The translations under genes were made by a program, and so were the position numbers. The notes beneath the pieces were generated by a model that was not told where the DNA came from, made no database searches, and worked only from the letters and a program-made list of their open reading frames with translations. From Mucilaginibacter frigoritolerans (lineage in GTDB: Bacteria > Bacteroidota > Bacteroidia > Sphingobacteriales > Sphingobacteriaceae), in NCBI RefSeq assembly GCF_007830615.1, contig NZ_VLLI01000003.1:1-64000 (forward strand): 64,000 bases of DNA, given 5' to 3'. How positions within the stretch are numbered: position 1 is the first letter of the stretch; every line of letters begins with the position of its first letter. Of this stretch, positions 34,807 to 44,113 are shown in pieces.

Positions 34807-35442
34807 ATGATTGAGAAATTTTTGCACGACGAACAGGACCCGAAAGCAGTTGAAAAAGTATATCAGCGCCTTAATGATTTGCTTACTACCGGAGAAGAAA
34901 TAATTTACATAGCTGTACAAAAAAAACCGCTGGTTAACCTATTTCCTGATTGTGTAGCGCTTACCAGTAAACGCGTTTTGTTTTTTACTGCAGCCAACCT
35001 GGGCCTCACCATAAAATTTGTTGATTTTGTGTGGAAGGATATTGTGGATGTTTATACTAAAGAAGAAATAATAGGCGCTATTTTTAGTGTCAGGACTACT
35101 AATGATACCGAAATGGGTGTTGATTACCTGCCAAAGGTACAAGCCCGCAAATTATATCAATATGCACAAGAGCGCAAGGAAGCTGAACGCGAAGGCCGCC
35201 GCCTGCGCGATCTGGAAGAAAAACGTGCAGAATCAGGAGCTATACAGTTTGAAAAAACAGCCGCTGTTGTTGCTCAACCACCGGTTACCCCCGAGCCTGT
35301 TCATACACCAGTGGCTCAGGAAGTTCAAAAACCTGATGAGCTAACTGAGAAACTAAAAAAACTAAAGATGTTGTTTGATAATGGCCTTATCTCACAGGAA
35401 GATTACAACCACAAAAAGATGGAATTTCTGAGTGAGTTATAG
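34807..35442 (+). CDS. Bacterial PH-domain protein with a C-terminal SHOCT-like motif
   Basis: The 211-residue cytoplasmic protein has a PH-like beta domain (about 30-115: EEIIYIAVQKKPLVNLFPD, CVALTSKRVLFFT), a charged coiled segment (120-145, with RKEAEREGRRLRDLEEKR), a Pro/Val linker, and a last helix pair (KLKKLKMLFDNGLISQEDY and NHKKMEFL), the SHOCT pattern. Such proteins may attach to membranes or large assemblies. A TATTTTTG box at 34778-34785 fits its promoter. The function is not known. Confidence 0.8.
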   Translation: MIEKFLHDEQDPKAVEKVYQRLNDLLTTGEEIIYIAVQKKPLVNLFPDCVALTSKRVLFFTAANLGLTIKFVDFVWKDIVDVYTKEEIIGAIFSVRTTNDTEMGVDYLPKVQARKLYQYAQERKEAEREGRRLRDLEEKRAESGAIQFEKTAAVVAQPPVTPEPVHTPVAQEVQKPDELTEKLKKLKMLFDNGLISQEDYNHKKMEFLSEL

Positions 35443-35515
35443 TAGTTGATTGGTTCATCAGCTCACTGGTTCATTAGTCTTTAATGGTATGAATAACTAA
35501 TTACTTAATGACCAA

Positions 35516-35968
35516 CTAAACAAGTCTTTCATCAAAATTAAAAGCCTGCTTGTTTAAGATTTTCACTTTCTTTATATCTTTATGAAGAGGATTAAGCAGG
35601 TAGTTAAATTCCAGCGGAACAACTGCCGATGGTAATTGTAACATTAAATGATCCTGCTTTTTCAAAAATGCATCACCCAATTGCTTTAAGGCAAGCGGTG
35701 GCGAAATAGCCTTCCAGTTACCAGGTAAATCCTCCGGACTAATAACGGCAAAACTGTTATCCGGCACTTCAATTTCAACCAAGCAAAAGTCATTTGGAAT
35801 CAATAATGGAGGCAAGTGAACCAGCACTTCCAGCATGGCTAATGAGCACGATGAGGCAACATAAACTGCCGACCGGCCCTCACTGTTCCATCTGCCGCCA
35901 TATAAACGGGCCCCAGTACCGCTCAAATCATCGGCATAAATACATTTGGCAATACGATAAAGTACCAT
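35516..35968 (-). CDS. RES-domain toxin (NAD+-degrading)
   Basis: The 150-residue toxin of a RES-Xre pair is known to remove cellular NAD+ in other bacteria. The start YRIAKCIYADDLSGTGARLY is followed by GGRWNSEGRSAVYVASSCS and LAMLEVLVH, which supply the conserved Arg, Tyr and Glu of the RES fold related to ADP-ribosylating toxins. Its ATG shares one base with the stop codon of the upstream antitoxin (TGATG), so translation is coupled. Length is normal, and no damage is visible. Confidence 0.93.
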   Translation of the reverse strand: MVLYRIAKCIYADDLSGTGARLYGGRWNSEGRSAVYVASSCSLAMLEVLVHLPPLLIPNDFCLVEIEVPDNSFAVISPEDLPGNWKAISPPLALKQLGDAFLKKQDHLMLQLPSAVVPLEFNYLLNPLHKDIKKVKILNKQAFNFDERLV

Positions 35969-36462
35969 CAGGCAAAAATACCGTGCTCAATACGGCCAAG
36001 CTCCCTAAAAACCATATCAAAACCTGCAGAAGTATCTAATAAAGATACTGGGGCTTCGCCGTTAAAAATAAGACTTGGAGATTTAACCCATTTTTTAAAC
36101 TTATCCATTGAGCCAAATACTTCGGCCCCACGGGTGTATAAACGAGCAAGCTCTACTGCTTTTTCGGCATATTCAGTTTTGATGATATCATCATCATTGT
36201 AACGCTGTAATGTGCGCTCGGATATATGCAAAATACCGGCTAACTCCTGGATATTTAAAGATATTTTTTTTGCCAGGTTAAGCAAAACATGCTTTGGGAA
36301 ACCCTCACGCGCAATCCTGATGATGTCAAAATCATTAGAAATAATAAGTGGTTTGGCGCCTCCAAGCAAATTATAAAATGGGTTTAATGAACCTGCTGTA
36401 ACATAGGCCACCATAGGTTCATTAACTTTATCTGCTTCGATATGCTTTTTACTATACGACAT
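35968..36462 (-). CDS. Xre/MbcA/ParS-type antitoxin
   Basis: This 164-residue antitoxin has an N-terminal Xre-like helix-turn-helix (about 55-100, LSLNIQELAGILHISERTLQ in part, then RYNDDD) and a C-terminal MbcA/ParS toxin-binding domain (about 105-160: ELARLYTRGAEVFGSMDKFK, then the SLLDTSAGFDMVFRELGRIEHG end). It neutralises the RES toxin encoded directly downstream and likely represses the shared promoter. Family and pairing are clear from motif and gene order. Confidence 0.93.
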   Translation of the reverse strand: MSYSKKHIEADKVNEPMVAYVTAGSLNPFYNLLGGAKPLIISNDFDIIRIAREGFPKHVLLNLAKKISLNIQELAGILHISERTLQRYNDDDIIKTEYAEKAVELARLYTRGAEVFGSMDKFKKWVKSPSLIFNGEAPVSLLDTSAGFDMVFRELGRIEHGIFA

Positions 36463-36499
36463 TTATCCAAAAATAAATACTTTTTGTCGTATTTTGAAA

Positions 36500-37783
36500 T
36501 TATTCTGCAATAATTAAGAAATAATTCTTCTTGCCTTTCTGGGCTACCAGGTATTTCCCGTTGATTAAAGCATCTACGCTATAACTATCATCAGCCGAAG
36601 CAATTTTAACTTTATTGATGGCTGTGCCACCACCTTGTATCATCTTTTTAGCTTCCCCCTTAGATGGGAATACCGCCGTATGTGATGCTAATAAGTCAAC
36701 TACATTAAGTCCGGCTTGTAAATCGCTAAGTTTAATGGTAAAATTGGGTACGCCTTCAAATAATCCTAACACTTCGGCGTCATTCAATTCATTTAAAAAC
36801 TCAATGCCGATGTTACCAAATAAAAACTCTGACGATTTAATCGCTTTTTCATATTCAGCTTCGCCATGCACCCTTATCGTAATATCCTTTGCTAAAGCTT
36901 TTTGTAATACCCGTGTATGTGGAGCTGCATCCTGCTCAGCTTCTAAGCTTTCAATAATTTCCTTTTCAAAAAGGGTAAATATCCTGATATATGATTTGGC
37001 ATCTTCATCACTGGTATTTAACCAAAACTGATAAAATTTATATGGAGATGTTTTTTCAGCATCCAGCCATATGTTTCCGCCTTCAGTTTTACCAAATTTG
37101 GTTCCATCAGCCTTTTTAATTAATTGTGTGGTTAAAGCATAAGCTTCTCCCGCGTCCTTACGACGGATCAGTTCAGTACCGGTAACAATATTTCCCCATT
37201 GATCTGAACCGCCCATTTGCAATACACAATTATGATTTTTCCACAAGTAATAAAAGTCATAGCCCTGCACCAACTGATAGGTAAACTCCGTAAATGACAT
37301 CCCTGTATCGCCATTGATACGGTTTTTAACCGAATCTTTAGCCATCATATAATTTACGGTGATATGCTTACCTACATCACGGATAAAATTCAAAAAGGTG
37401 AAGTCTTTAAACCAATCGTAGTTGTTTACCATTTGGGCACTATTGGCACCACTATCAAAGTCTAAAAACCTTTCCAGTTGACTTTTTATGCCCTGCAAAT
37501 TATGCTGTAAGGTATCTTCTGATAATAAATTACGCTCTGCCGATTTCCCCGACGGATCGCCGACCATACCTGTGGCACCGCCAATCAAAGCAAAAGGCTT
37601 ATGGCCCGCACGTTGAAAATGAATGAGGCTCATAATTTGAGCAAGACTACCTACATGCAGTGAATCAGCAGTAGGGTCAAAGCCGATATAGCCCGATACC
37701 ATTCCTTTATTTAATATATCTTCGGTGCCTGGCATTATATCATGCAGCATACCCCGCCAGCGTAGTTCTTCAACAAAATTCAT
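36500..37783 (-). CDS. tyrS: Tyrosyl-tRNA synthetase
   Basis: The ATG at 37783 ([13 protein letters not shown]) gives 427 residues, the normal length; a longer frame to 37849 runs into the promoter. The class I core has the HIGH variant HVGS, the tyrosine-binding [12 protein letters not shown] region with [11 protein letters not shown], and the KMSKS variant KFGKT. A C-terminal S4 RNA-binding domain follows (about 355-427, [20 protein letters not shown]). It charges tRNA-Tyr. A TATCTTTG box reads on the minus strand at 37823-37830. Confidence 0.97.
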   Translation of the reverse strand: MNFVEELRWRGMLHDIMPGTEDILNKGMVSGYIGFDPTADSLHVGSLAQIMSLIHFQRAGHKPFALIGGATGMVGDPSGKSAERNLLSEDTLQHNLQGIKSQLERFLDFDSGANSAQMVNNYDWFKDFTFLNFIRDVGKHITVNYMMAKDSVKNRINGDTGMSFTEFTYQLVQGYDFYYLWKNHNCVLQMGGSDQWGNIVTGTELIRRKDAGEAYALTTQLIKKADGTKFGKTEGGNIWLDAEKTSPYKFYQFWLNTSDEDAKSYIRIFTLFEKEIIESLEAEQDAAPHTRVLQKALAKDITIRVHGEAEYEKAIKSSEFLFGNIGIEFLNELNDAEVLGLFEGVPNFTIKLSDLQAGLNVVDLLASHTAVFPSKGEAKKMIQGGGTAINKVKIASADDSYSVDALINGKYLVAQKGKKNYFLIIAE

Positions 37784-37822
37784 TGTATGTTCAATTTCAA
37801 TCCCGATAGTTATCAGGGACGG

Positions 37823-37830
37823 CAAAGATA
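37823..37830 (-). promoter_or_regulatory. -7 box of tyrS
   Basis: On the minus strand this reads TATCTTTG, 40 bp upstream of the tyrS ATG. The leader would contain a short dyad (CCCGATA and TATCAGGG, 37802-37818). Confidence 0.5.
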
Positions 37831-38025
37831 AAAGAAAAATTTTGTGCACATGATTTGATTTTCCTGGCTGTATATAATATCACTCTTTTTTATGGATAGA
37901 TTCCAAACTAACCATATAACTAATTGATATTAAATATAATACACAAATTACCACTTCAGATTTTCAACTTTAACGCAAAATTTTTCGTAAATTGATCAAA
38001 ACGGGGTATTTTGCAAAAAAGCGTT

Positions 38026-38697
38026 ATGAATTTTCTATCACACTTTTATTTTGACCGCAATACTGATAACTGCTACTTTATATTGGGTACAGTATTGCCC
38101 GATCTTTTAAAAAATGCTGATAAAACCATCATTATTCATCCCGAAAAATTAAAGCACCCGAATCCTGAGGTTAACTCCATTATACAGGGATGGAATAAGC
38201 ATCTGGATGTTGACCGCTATTTTCATTCGTCCGAGTTTTTCATCACTCATTCACATCAGCTTAAAAAATTACTGCTGCCAGCCATAGAAGGTTCACCTGT
38301 AAAACCTTTCTTTTTGGGGCATATTGCGCTTGAGTTGATATTGGATAACCTGCTACTAACCACCAAAAACGTAACTGCCGATGGATTTTATGATCATCTT
38401 AATGGCTGCAAACAAGCCGTAGTGAATGAATTTTTATTAGCCGCCGGCCTAAAAGAAACCGCCGTATTTTTTAAGTTTTATGAAGATTTTAAAAAAAGCC
38501 GCTACCTGTATAGTTATTCACAAACTAAGGAAATAGCTTACGCGCTTAAACGGATCTGCATGCGGGTATGGAAAGATCCTTTTACCCCGCAAAACGAGGC
38601 CATGATGAATGATGTATTAATAACTTACAGAACCACCTTACTAAATGATTTCACCTCCATTTTTGATGAAATTGAAATAAAATTAATGGCTGCTTAA
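38026..38697 (+). CDS. AcpH-like (ACP phosphodiesterase) family protein
   Basis: I use the ATG at 38026 (MNFLSHFYFDR); the frame extends upstream to a TTG at 38011. The 223-residue helical protein has the plan of AcpH: an MNFL-H start, GTVLPDLLKN, HLDVDRYFHSS and LGHIALELILDNLL, where His and Asp residues could bind metal in an HD-like core. E. coli AcpH removes phosphopantetheine from acyl carrier protein. Family membership rests on these motifs and is moderate; no acyl carrier gene is nearby. Confidence 0.65.
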   Translation: MNFLSHFYFDRNTDNCYFILGTVLPDLLKNADKTIIIHPEKLKHPNPEVNSIIQGWNKHLDVDRYFHSSEFFITHSHQLKKLLLPAIEGSPVKPFFLGHIALELILDNLLLTTKNVTADGFYDHLNGCKQAVVNEFLLAAGLKETAVFFKFYEDFKKSRYLYSYSQTKEIAYALKRICMRVWKDPFTPQNEAMMNDVLITYRTTLLNDFTSIFDEIEIKLMAA

Positions 38698-38804
38698 GTA
38701 ACAATTTAAGGATACTTAACATGTCATCAGTTGTTTTAGCTGGCATTTCAATGAAAAACGGTCAAAATCAGATAAATATCTCCTCTTTATACCAAATAAT
38801 TTTT

Positions 38805-38833
38805 TTTGTAATTAAATTATATCCGTACCTTTG
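38805..38833 (+). promoter_or_regulatory. Promoter of rpsA
   Basis: TTTG at 38805-38808 and TACCTTTG at 38826-38833 with a 17-bp spacer match the Bacteroidota -33/-7 promoter form. The ATG lies 42 bp after the -7 box, behind a purine-rich AAAAGGAGA site. Confidence 0.75.
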
Positions 38834-38875
38834 CAGTCCCAATTAACAAATTGGGAAAAGGAGAAAATTTATTTA

Positions 38876-40846
38876 ATGGCAAAAAAACAGGAAGCAGAAA
38901 AAGAATTAAAAGCTAAGGAAGCTGAACTAGATGTAGTTACAGCATCCCTGGAAAAAGAAACTATTGAATCAGAAGCTGATTCAATCTCTATCGAAGAGAT
39001 CAAATCAAAAATCACAGCAGCTAACGAAGATTTCGATTGGGATGCTGATGAGAAAAAATTTGGCAATTACAGCGACAGTGACCGTGAGAAAATGGAAAAA
39101 ATGTATGACGGAACCTTCAGTTCAATTACTAAAGGCGAAATCATCACCGGTACCGTTGTAAATGTTAACAACAAAGATGTAGTATTAAACATTGGCTTTA
39201 AATCTGATGGTTTAGTATCTGTATCTGAATTCCGTGATACACCTGATCTGAAGATCGGTGATACCGTTGAAGTTTTTGTTGAATCACAAGAAGATGCTAA
39301 CGGTCAGTTAGTACTTTCACGTAAACGTGCAAAAACTCAAAAATCATGGGAACGCATTAATTCTGCATTGGACAATGATGAAATCATCACTGGTTTTGTT
39401 AAGAGCAGAACTAAAGGTGGTTTAATTGTAGATATAATGGGCGTTGAAGCCTTTTTACCTGGTTCACAAATCGACATTAAACCTATCAGGGATTATGACG
39501 TTTATGTGGGCAAAACAATGGAATTCAAAGTTGTTAAAATCAACCACGAGTTTAAAAACGTAGTGGTATCGCACAAAGTGCTGATTGAAGACGATTTGGA
39601 AAACCAAAAAACTGAAATTGTTGCCCGTCTGGAAAAAGGACAGGTATTGGAAGGTACCGTTAAAAACATTACTGACTTTGGTGTATTTATTGACCTTGGT
39701 GGTGTTGACGGCTTACTACACATTACAGATATTTCATGGGGCCGTATTGAGCATCCGCGTGAAGTATTATCATTAGATCAAAAAATCAACGTTGTTGTAC
39801 TTGACTTTGATGATGAGAAAAAACGTATCGCTCTTGGCTTAAAACAACTTACTCCACATCCTTGGCAGTCGCTTAGCGAAGATATCCAGGTTGGATCAAA
39901 AGTTAAAGGCAAAATTGTTACCGTTGCTGATTATGGCGCATTCCTTGAAATCATCCCTGGTGTTGAAGGTTTGATCCACGTATCAGAAATGTCATGGTCT
40001 CAAAACTTACGTAACCCTCAGGAATTCCTGAAAGTTGGTGACGAAGTTGAAGCTCAGGTGTTAACACTTGATCGCGACGAGCGCAAAATGTCATTAGGTA
40101 TTAAACAATTAACGCCAGATCCATGGCAAAATGCTGCCGAGCGTTACGCTGTGGGCACTCAGCATATTGCTACCGTTAAAAACATGACCAACTTCGGTGT
40201 GTTTGTTGAACTAGAAGACGGTATTGATGGTTTAATTCACATCTCTGACCTTTCTTGGTCTAAAAAAGTAAATCACCCTAATGAATTCACTAAAGTTGGT
40301 GAAAAATTAGACGTGATTGTTTTAGAACTTGATGTTGAGAACCGCAAATTAAGCTTAGGTCACAAACAATTAGAAGAAAATCCTTGGGATACTTTTGAAA
40401 CCATCTTTACTATTGATTCAGTACATGAAGGTACCGTATTAAAAGTAACTGATAAAGGTGCAATTGTTGCTTTACCTTACGGTGTTGAAGGCTTTGCGCC
40501 TACCAAACACCTGGTTAAAGAAGATGGCAAGAGCTTAAAAGCCGAAGAAGCTGCTGAGTTTAAAATCATTGAATTTAACAAGGAAAACAAACGTATTGTT
40601 ATTTCACACTCACGCATTTGGGAAGAAGCCCGTGCCGAGCAACGCGTACAGGAATTTGAAACCCGTAAAAAGGAAGCAAAATCTGCCAGCAATGCAGTGA
40701 AAAAAGTGAAAGAATCGGTTGAAAAATCAACTTTAGGCGACCTGAGCGTTTTAGCACAGCTAAAAGAGCAAATGGAAGGCGCTGAAAGTAAAGCCCGTAA
40801 AGCTTCAACTAAGAAAACAACTTCTGAAGAAGAAGCTGCTGAATAA
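38876..40846 (+). CDS. rpsA: 30S ribosomal protein S1
   Basis: The start is the ATG at 38876 behind AAAAGGAGA; an in-frame TTG at 38831 lies inside the -7 box. The 656-residue protein has an acidic N-terminal segment (about 1-60), then six S1 RNA-binding domains, marked by repeated motifs such as GVFIDLGGVDGLLHITDISW, GAFLEIIPGVEGLIHVSEMS and GVFVELEDGIDGLIHISDLS. A Lys/Glu/Ala-rich tail of about 70 residues follows. It brings mRNAs to the ribosome, which matters in Bacteroidota where Shine-Dalgarno use is weak. It is followed by a strong terminator. Confidence 0.97.
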   Translation: MAKKQEAEKELKAKEAELDVVTASLEKETIESEADSISIEEIKSKITAANEDFDWDADEKKFGNYSDSDREKMEKMYDGTFSSITKGEIITGTVVNVNNKDVVLNIGFKSDGLVSVSEFRDTPDLKIGDTVEVFVESQEDANGQLVLSRKRAKTQKSWERINSALDNDEIITGFVKSRTKGGLIVDIMGVEAFLPGSQIDIKPIRDYDVYVGKTMEFKVVKINHEFKNVVVSHKVLIEDDLENQKTEIVARLEKGQVLEGTVKNITDFGVFIDLGGVDGLLHITDISWGRIEHPREVLSLDQKINVVVLDFDDEKKRIALGLKQLTPHPWQSLSEDIQVGSKVKGKIVTVADYGAFLEIIPGVEGLIHVSEMSWSQNLRNPQEFLKVGDEVEAQVLTLDRDERKMSLGIKQLTPDPWQNAAERYAVGTQHIATVKNMTNFGVFVELEDGIDGLIHISDLSWSKKVNHPNEFTKVGEKLDVIVLELDVENRKLSLGHKQLEENPWDTFETIFTIDSVHEGTVLKVTDKGAIVALPYGVEGFAPTKHLVKEDGKSLKAEEAAEFKIIEFNKENKRIVISHSRIWEEARAEQRVQEFETRKKEAKSASNAVKKVKESVEKSTLGDLSVLAQLKEQMEGAESKARKASTKKTTSEEEAAE

Positions 40847-40869
40847 GTTTAAATAAATTCAATCCTTAT

Positions 40870-40905
40870 AAGCCCTTCCCGATACAATCGGGAGGGGCTT
40901 TTTTA
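40870..40905 (+). terminator. Terminator of rpsA
   Basis: AAGCCCTTCCCGAT pairs with ATCGGGAGGGGCTT (one G-T pair) over a 3-nt loop, and a T run follows to about 40905. Confidence 0.88.
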
Positions 40906-40917
40906 ATAAACGATAGT

Positions 40918-41313
40918 ATGCCAGGAGAAACCAACCTTACCGAACTACTCAAAACCATGCACCCCACATTAAATGAGGGCGACTATGTTTTTTGTACCAT
41001 TTCTTCATCAATCACTATTGATCACGATCTTATTATAGGATCTTTCAAAGAGAAAGAAGGTTTAACTATTATTCTGAGCAAAGATGAAGCAGACAAACTG
41101 AATTTAACCTATTCTTACATCGCTACATGGATCACTTTAACTGTTCATTCATCATTAGAAGCAGTTGGACTTACTGCCGCATTTGCTACTGAGCTGTCTA
41201 AAAACGGCATAAGCTGCAATGTGGTTGCAGCTTATTACCATGATCATATTTTTGTGGCTAAAAAAGATGCCGTTAAGGCGATGGATGTACTTCAAAAAAT
41301 GGCCGACAAATAA
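40918..41313 (+). CDS. ACT-domain protein
   Basis: This 131-residue protein looks like the ACT_3-type double-fold proteins: NLTELLKTMHPTLNEGDYVF at the start, then LTIILSKDEADKLNL, and a classical ACT part WITLTVHSSLEAVGLTAAFA followed by LSKNGISCNVVAAYYHDHIF. ACT domains bind amino acids or similar small ligands. No enzyme domain is attached, so it would act as a stand-alone sensor. It is close to the rpsA terminator and may have its own promoter. The ligand is not known. Confidence 0.85.
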   Translation: MPGETNLTELLKTMHPTLNEGDYVFCTISSSITIDHDLIIGSFKEKEGLTIILSKDEADKLNLTYSYIATWITLTVHSSLEAVGLTAAFATELSKNGISCNVVAAYYHDHIFVAKKDAVKAMDVLQKMADK

Positions 41314-41350
41314 TTGAGATTATCTTTTATAAACAAGCCGTATTACCCAT

Positions 41351-42301
41351 TTACTGATTCATATAATCACCCAGTTTTTTAAGATAGGCATCATCAATAT
41401 CGGTGTCATTGTCTGCCAAAAACTTATTTACCTTATCTGCATCGGCAGCAAATACTGTTTTAATGGCCTTTTTTCTTAAGGATATTTTTTGTGGTTGTCC
41501 ATCGGGTAGTTTTACAACATAGTAAACACTTTCATCTGCATATTCATCGTAATTATTGCCTGATGAACTGATGCCATTGGTAGTATAATTGGATTTGATA
41601 AACTTTGTGCCCAGATCTTTATAAATTTTATACTTATTTCCTGATGACAGCACCTCAACATAACGTTTAGGGTTAATAGCCTGAACATCTTCGAATACAT
41701 ATGGCTGGGCATTATCATCAAATAAAATAAATCCCTTTATTTCCTCTTTAAGAACATCATGAACAGAATTGCCGCCATCGCTGGTGAAAATTAAATTACC
41801 TTCCATTTTATCATAGTTAAATAAATAACCATCGTTTTGTTTTACCAAATTCTTGGGGGTAATGCCATAACCATGTACCCAGTTGCCAAAAAGAAAACGG
41901 CTACCATGTAAAGTATCCTGGTGGTTACCGATTCGTGTAAGCGAATTCTCAGTCATATTCACAGAGCTTTCTTTGTCTTTGAAAACATTTTTTACCTTCG
42001 GGATATTGCCAGGTATTGTACCGGGCAAAATAATTTTCATATCAGCATGAGTATCAATAGCCACCCTGCTTTCGGGAAAAGTTGTGGCGGTAATAATCAG
42101 ATTAGAAATAGGATCGGCCATCAAAGTAAATCTGCCGTCACGGTCAGAAAAAGTTGCATAAGGATGCTGCGAATCACTAATAAATGCAAATGGCACAGGT
42201 TTTCCGTTTTGATCACTTACAGTACCGCTCACTGCTACTGTTTGCGAAAAGGCAAACATTCCTGATAAAACAAAAAGCCCGGTTAGTATTACTTTTTTCA
42301 T
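41351..42301 (-). CDS. Secreted protein with carboxypeptidase-regulatory-like domain
   Basis: The 316-residue protein has a signal peptide (1-19, MKKVILTGLFVLSGMFAFS), then a beta-sandwich of the carboxypeptidase-regulatory type (22-95: VSGTVSDQNGKPVPFAFISD, FSDRDGRFTL, LIITATTF). A second region (120-290) of strands and Gly/Tyr-rich turns follows, with KRYVEVLSSGNKYKIYKDLG; this resembles secreted Bacteroidota proteins without known activity. It probably acts in the periplasm or at the outer membrane. Neighbours give no clue. Confidence 0.75.
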   Translation of the reverse strand: MKKVILTGLFVLSGMFAFSQTVAVSGTVSDQNGKPVPFAFISDSQHPYATFSDRDGRFTLMADPISNLIITATTFPESRVAIDTHADMKIILPGTIPGNIPKVKNVFKDKESSVNMTENSLTRIGNHQDTLHGSRFLFGNWVHGYGITPKNLVKQNDGYLFNYDKMEGNLIFTSDGGNSVHDVLKEEIKGFILFDDNAQPYVFEDVQAINPKRYVEVLSSGNKYKIYKDLGTKFIKSNYTTNGISSSGNNYDEYADESVYYVVKLPDGQPQKISLRKKAIKTVFAADADKVNKFLADNDTDIDDAYLKKLGDYMNQ

Positions 42302-42471
42302 ATGCTGATAATAAATTTAGTGTTATGCAATTAAAGCAAAATGTATGAATTTATATTTTAATATTGCAACAATAACTGTAACATAGTTATTCCAAAACCT
42401 GCTTCATGAAATTTGATACCACTTTTTTCAAGTTCCATTAATCTCTGACTTAACAAATCTCCAAAAATTAT

Positions 42472-42479
42472 TACCTTTG
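42472..42479 (+). promoter_or_regulatory. -7 box of pyrR-pyrB
   Basis: TACCTTTG matches the consensus and ends 18 bp before the pyrR ATG at 42498. The leader is too short for a PyrR attenuator. Confidence 0.6.
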
Positions 42480-42497
42480 CCCAAATCCACCCATACG

Positions 42498-43043
42498 ATG
42501 CAAAATCTAACACTGCTCGACGGACAGAAATTTCAGATCACTTTACAACGTTTATGTCGTCAGTTAATAGAAAATCATAATGATTTTTCTGAATCGGTTC
42601 TTATTGGCATACAGCCACGCGGCATTTATTTAGCCAAACGCATTGCCGAAGAACTGCGCTTAATATTACCCGGCAAAACTATTCAACAGGGCGATCTGGA
42701 TATCACTTTTTATCGTGATGACTTCCGCCGCCGCGAATCGCAGCTGGTACCCAATCAAACAAAAATTGATTTTATTATAGAGGGCAAAAAAGTAATCATG
42801 ATGGATGATGTACTTTGGACAGGCCGTACCATCCGCGCAGCTATGGATGCCCTGCAGGCATTTGGCCGACCAGAGCGTATAGAACTGCTTGCCCTGGTTG
42901 ATCGTCGCTATTCCAGACATATTCCGGTTGAGGCCGATTACGTAGGGATAGAGGTAGATTCCATCGCATCACAAAAAGTAGTGGTAAGCTGGAAAGAAAC
43001 TGATGGAGAAGACAGGATAACGTTGTTATCTGATGTGAAGTAG
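42498..43043 (+). CDS. pyrR: PyrR, pyrimidine operon regulator / uracil phosphoribosyltransferase
   Basis: I start at ATG 42498 (MQNLTLLDGQKFQ); the frame reaches a TTG at 42477 in the promoter box. The 181-residue protein has the phosphoribosyltransferase loop VIMMDDVLWTGRTIRAAM (about 98-115) that binds PRPP, and a PyrR-like YRDDFRRRE segment. In Firmicutes PyrR binds pyr mRNA; here the leader is very short, so either it controls a site elsewhere or serves mainly as an enzyme. It precedes pyrB, as expected for a pyr operon. Confidence 0.9.
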   Translation: MQNLTLLDGQKFQITLQRLCRQLIENHNDFSESVLIGIQPRGIYLAKRIAEELRLILPGKTIQQGDLDITFYRDDFRRRESQLVPNQTKIDFIIEGKKVIMMDDVLWTGRTIRAAMDALQAFGRPERIELLALVDRRYSRHIPVEADYVGIEVDSIASQKVVVSWKETDGEDRITLLSDVK

Positions 43044-43049
43044 ATTTGA

Positions 43050-43177
43050 TTTCGAATTTCGGATGTTCAATTTCGGAATTGAGAATGAAGTCTTACAACA
43101 ATAGGCAAAACAGCAAAAGCGAATCAAAAAAATAACAAATAAAATAAATTCGAAATCGAACATCCGAAATCCGAAAT
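43050..43177. repeat. Dispersed inverted repeat, family B copy 1
   Basis: TTCGGATGTTCAATTTCGG lies in 43050-43080, and the inverted unit (GAAATCGAACATCCGAAAT) in 43147-43177. It sits between pyrR and pyrB. Relatives occur at 58911-59059 and 62445-62553. Confidence 0.75.
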
Positions 43178-43186
43178 AACATACCC

Positions 43187-44113
43187 ATGGCAGGACTGAG
43201 CACAAGACATCTTTTAGGAATTAAGGACTTAAACCCGGCAGATATTCAATTAATATTTGAAACTGCAGATAATTTTAAAACGGTATTAAACAGACCCATT
43301 AAAAAAGTCCCGTCTCTACGCGATGTTACCATTGCCAATATATTTTTCGAAAACTCTACCCGCACCCGTCTTTCGTTCGAACTTGCGGAAAGACGTTTAT
43401 CAGCCGATACCATCAACTTTGCTGCCTCATCATCATCAGTAAGCAAAGGCGAAACGCTGATTGATACGGTAAACAATATATTAGCCATGAAGGTTGATAT
43501 GGTAGTAATGCGCCATCCTTATGCAGGTGCAGGCATATTTCTTTCCAAACATGTAAAGGCTCAAATAGTAAACGCTGGTGATGGTGCACATGAGCACCCT
43601 ACCCAGGCACTGCTTGATGCTTTCTCTATCCGCGAAAAACTGGGTGATGTTGCAGGTAAAAAAGTAGTAATTGTAGGCGATATCCTGCATTCGCGTGTAG
43701 CCCTCTCCAATATATTATGCCTTAAACAACTGGGTGCCGAAGTAATGGTTTGCGGGCCAACTACGCTTATCCCCAAATACATTGGCTCATTAGGTGTAAG
43801 AGTTGAACATAACCTGGTAAAGGCCCTTAACTGGTGCGACGTAGCCAACATGCTCCGTATACAATTGGAGCGTCAGGATATTAAATATTTCCCTTCCCTG
43901 CGTGAGTATACCATGCTCTACGGCTTAAACAAGCAAATATTGGATTCACTGGATAAAGAGATCATTGTGATGCACCCCGGCCCCATAAACCGCGGGGTTG
44001 AAATTACCAGTGATGTTGCCGATAGCAAGCAATCTATCATATTAGACCAGGTTGAAAATGGTGTGGCCATTCGTATGGCAGTGCTGTTTTTGCTGGCCGG
44101 GCAAACTCCATGA
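43187..44113 (+). CDS. pyrB: Aspartate carbamoyltransferase catalytic chain
   Basis: This 308-residue enzyme makes carbamoyl aspartate in pyrimidine synthesis. It has the carbamoyl phosphate loop FENSTRTRLSFE (about 52-63), SSSVSKGETLIDT with the mobile Ser/Lys pair, HPYAGA, HPTQALLDAF and a C-terminal HPGPINRGVEI segment. Length is normal. It is downstream of pyrR with a repeat in the gap, and its stop codon overlaps the start of the next gene by 4 bp. No regulatory chain gene (pyrI) is present. Confidence 0.96.
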   Translation: MAGLSTRHLLGIKDLNPADIQLIFETADNFKTVLNRPIKKVPSLRDVTIANIFFENSTRTRLSFELAERRLSADTINFAASSSSVSKGETLIDTVNNILAMKVDMVVMRHPYAGAGIFLSKHVKAQIVNAGDGAHEHPTQALLDAFSIREKLGDVAGKKVVIVGDILHSRVALSNILCLKQLGAEVMVCGPTTLIPKYIGSLGVRVEHNLVKALNWCDVANMLRIQLERQDIKYFPSLREYTMLYGLNKQILDSLDKEIIVMHPGPINRGVEITSDVADSKQSIILDQVENGVAIRMAVLFLLAGQTP

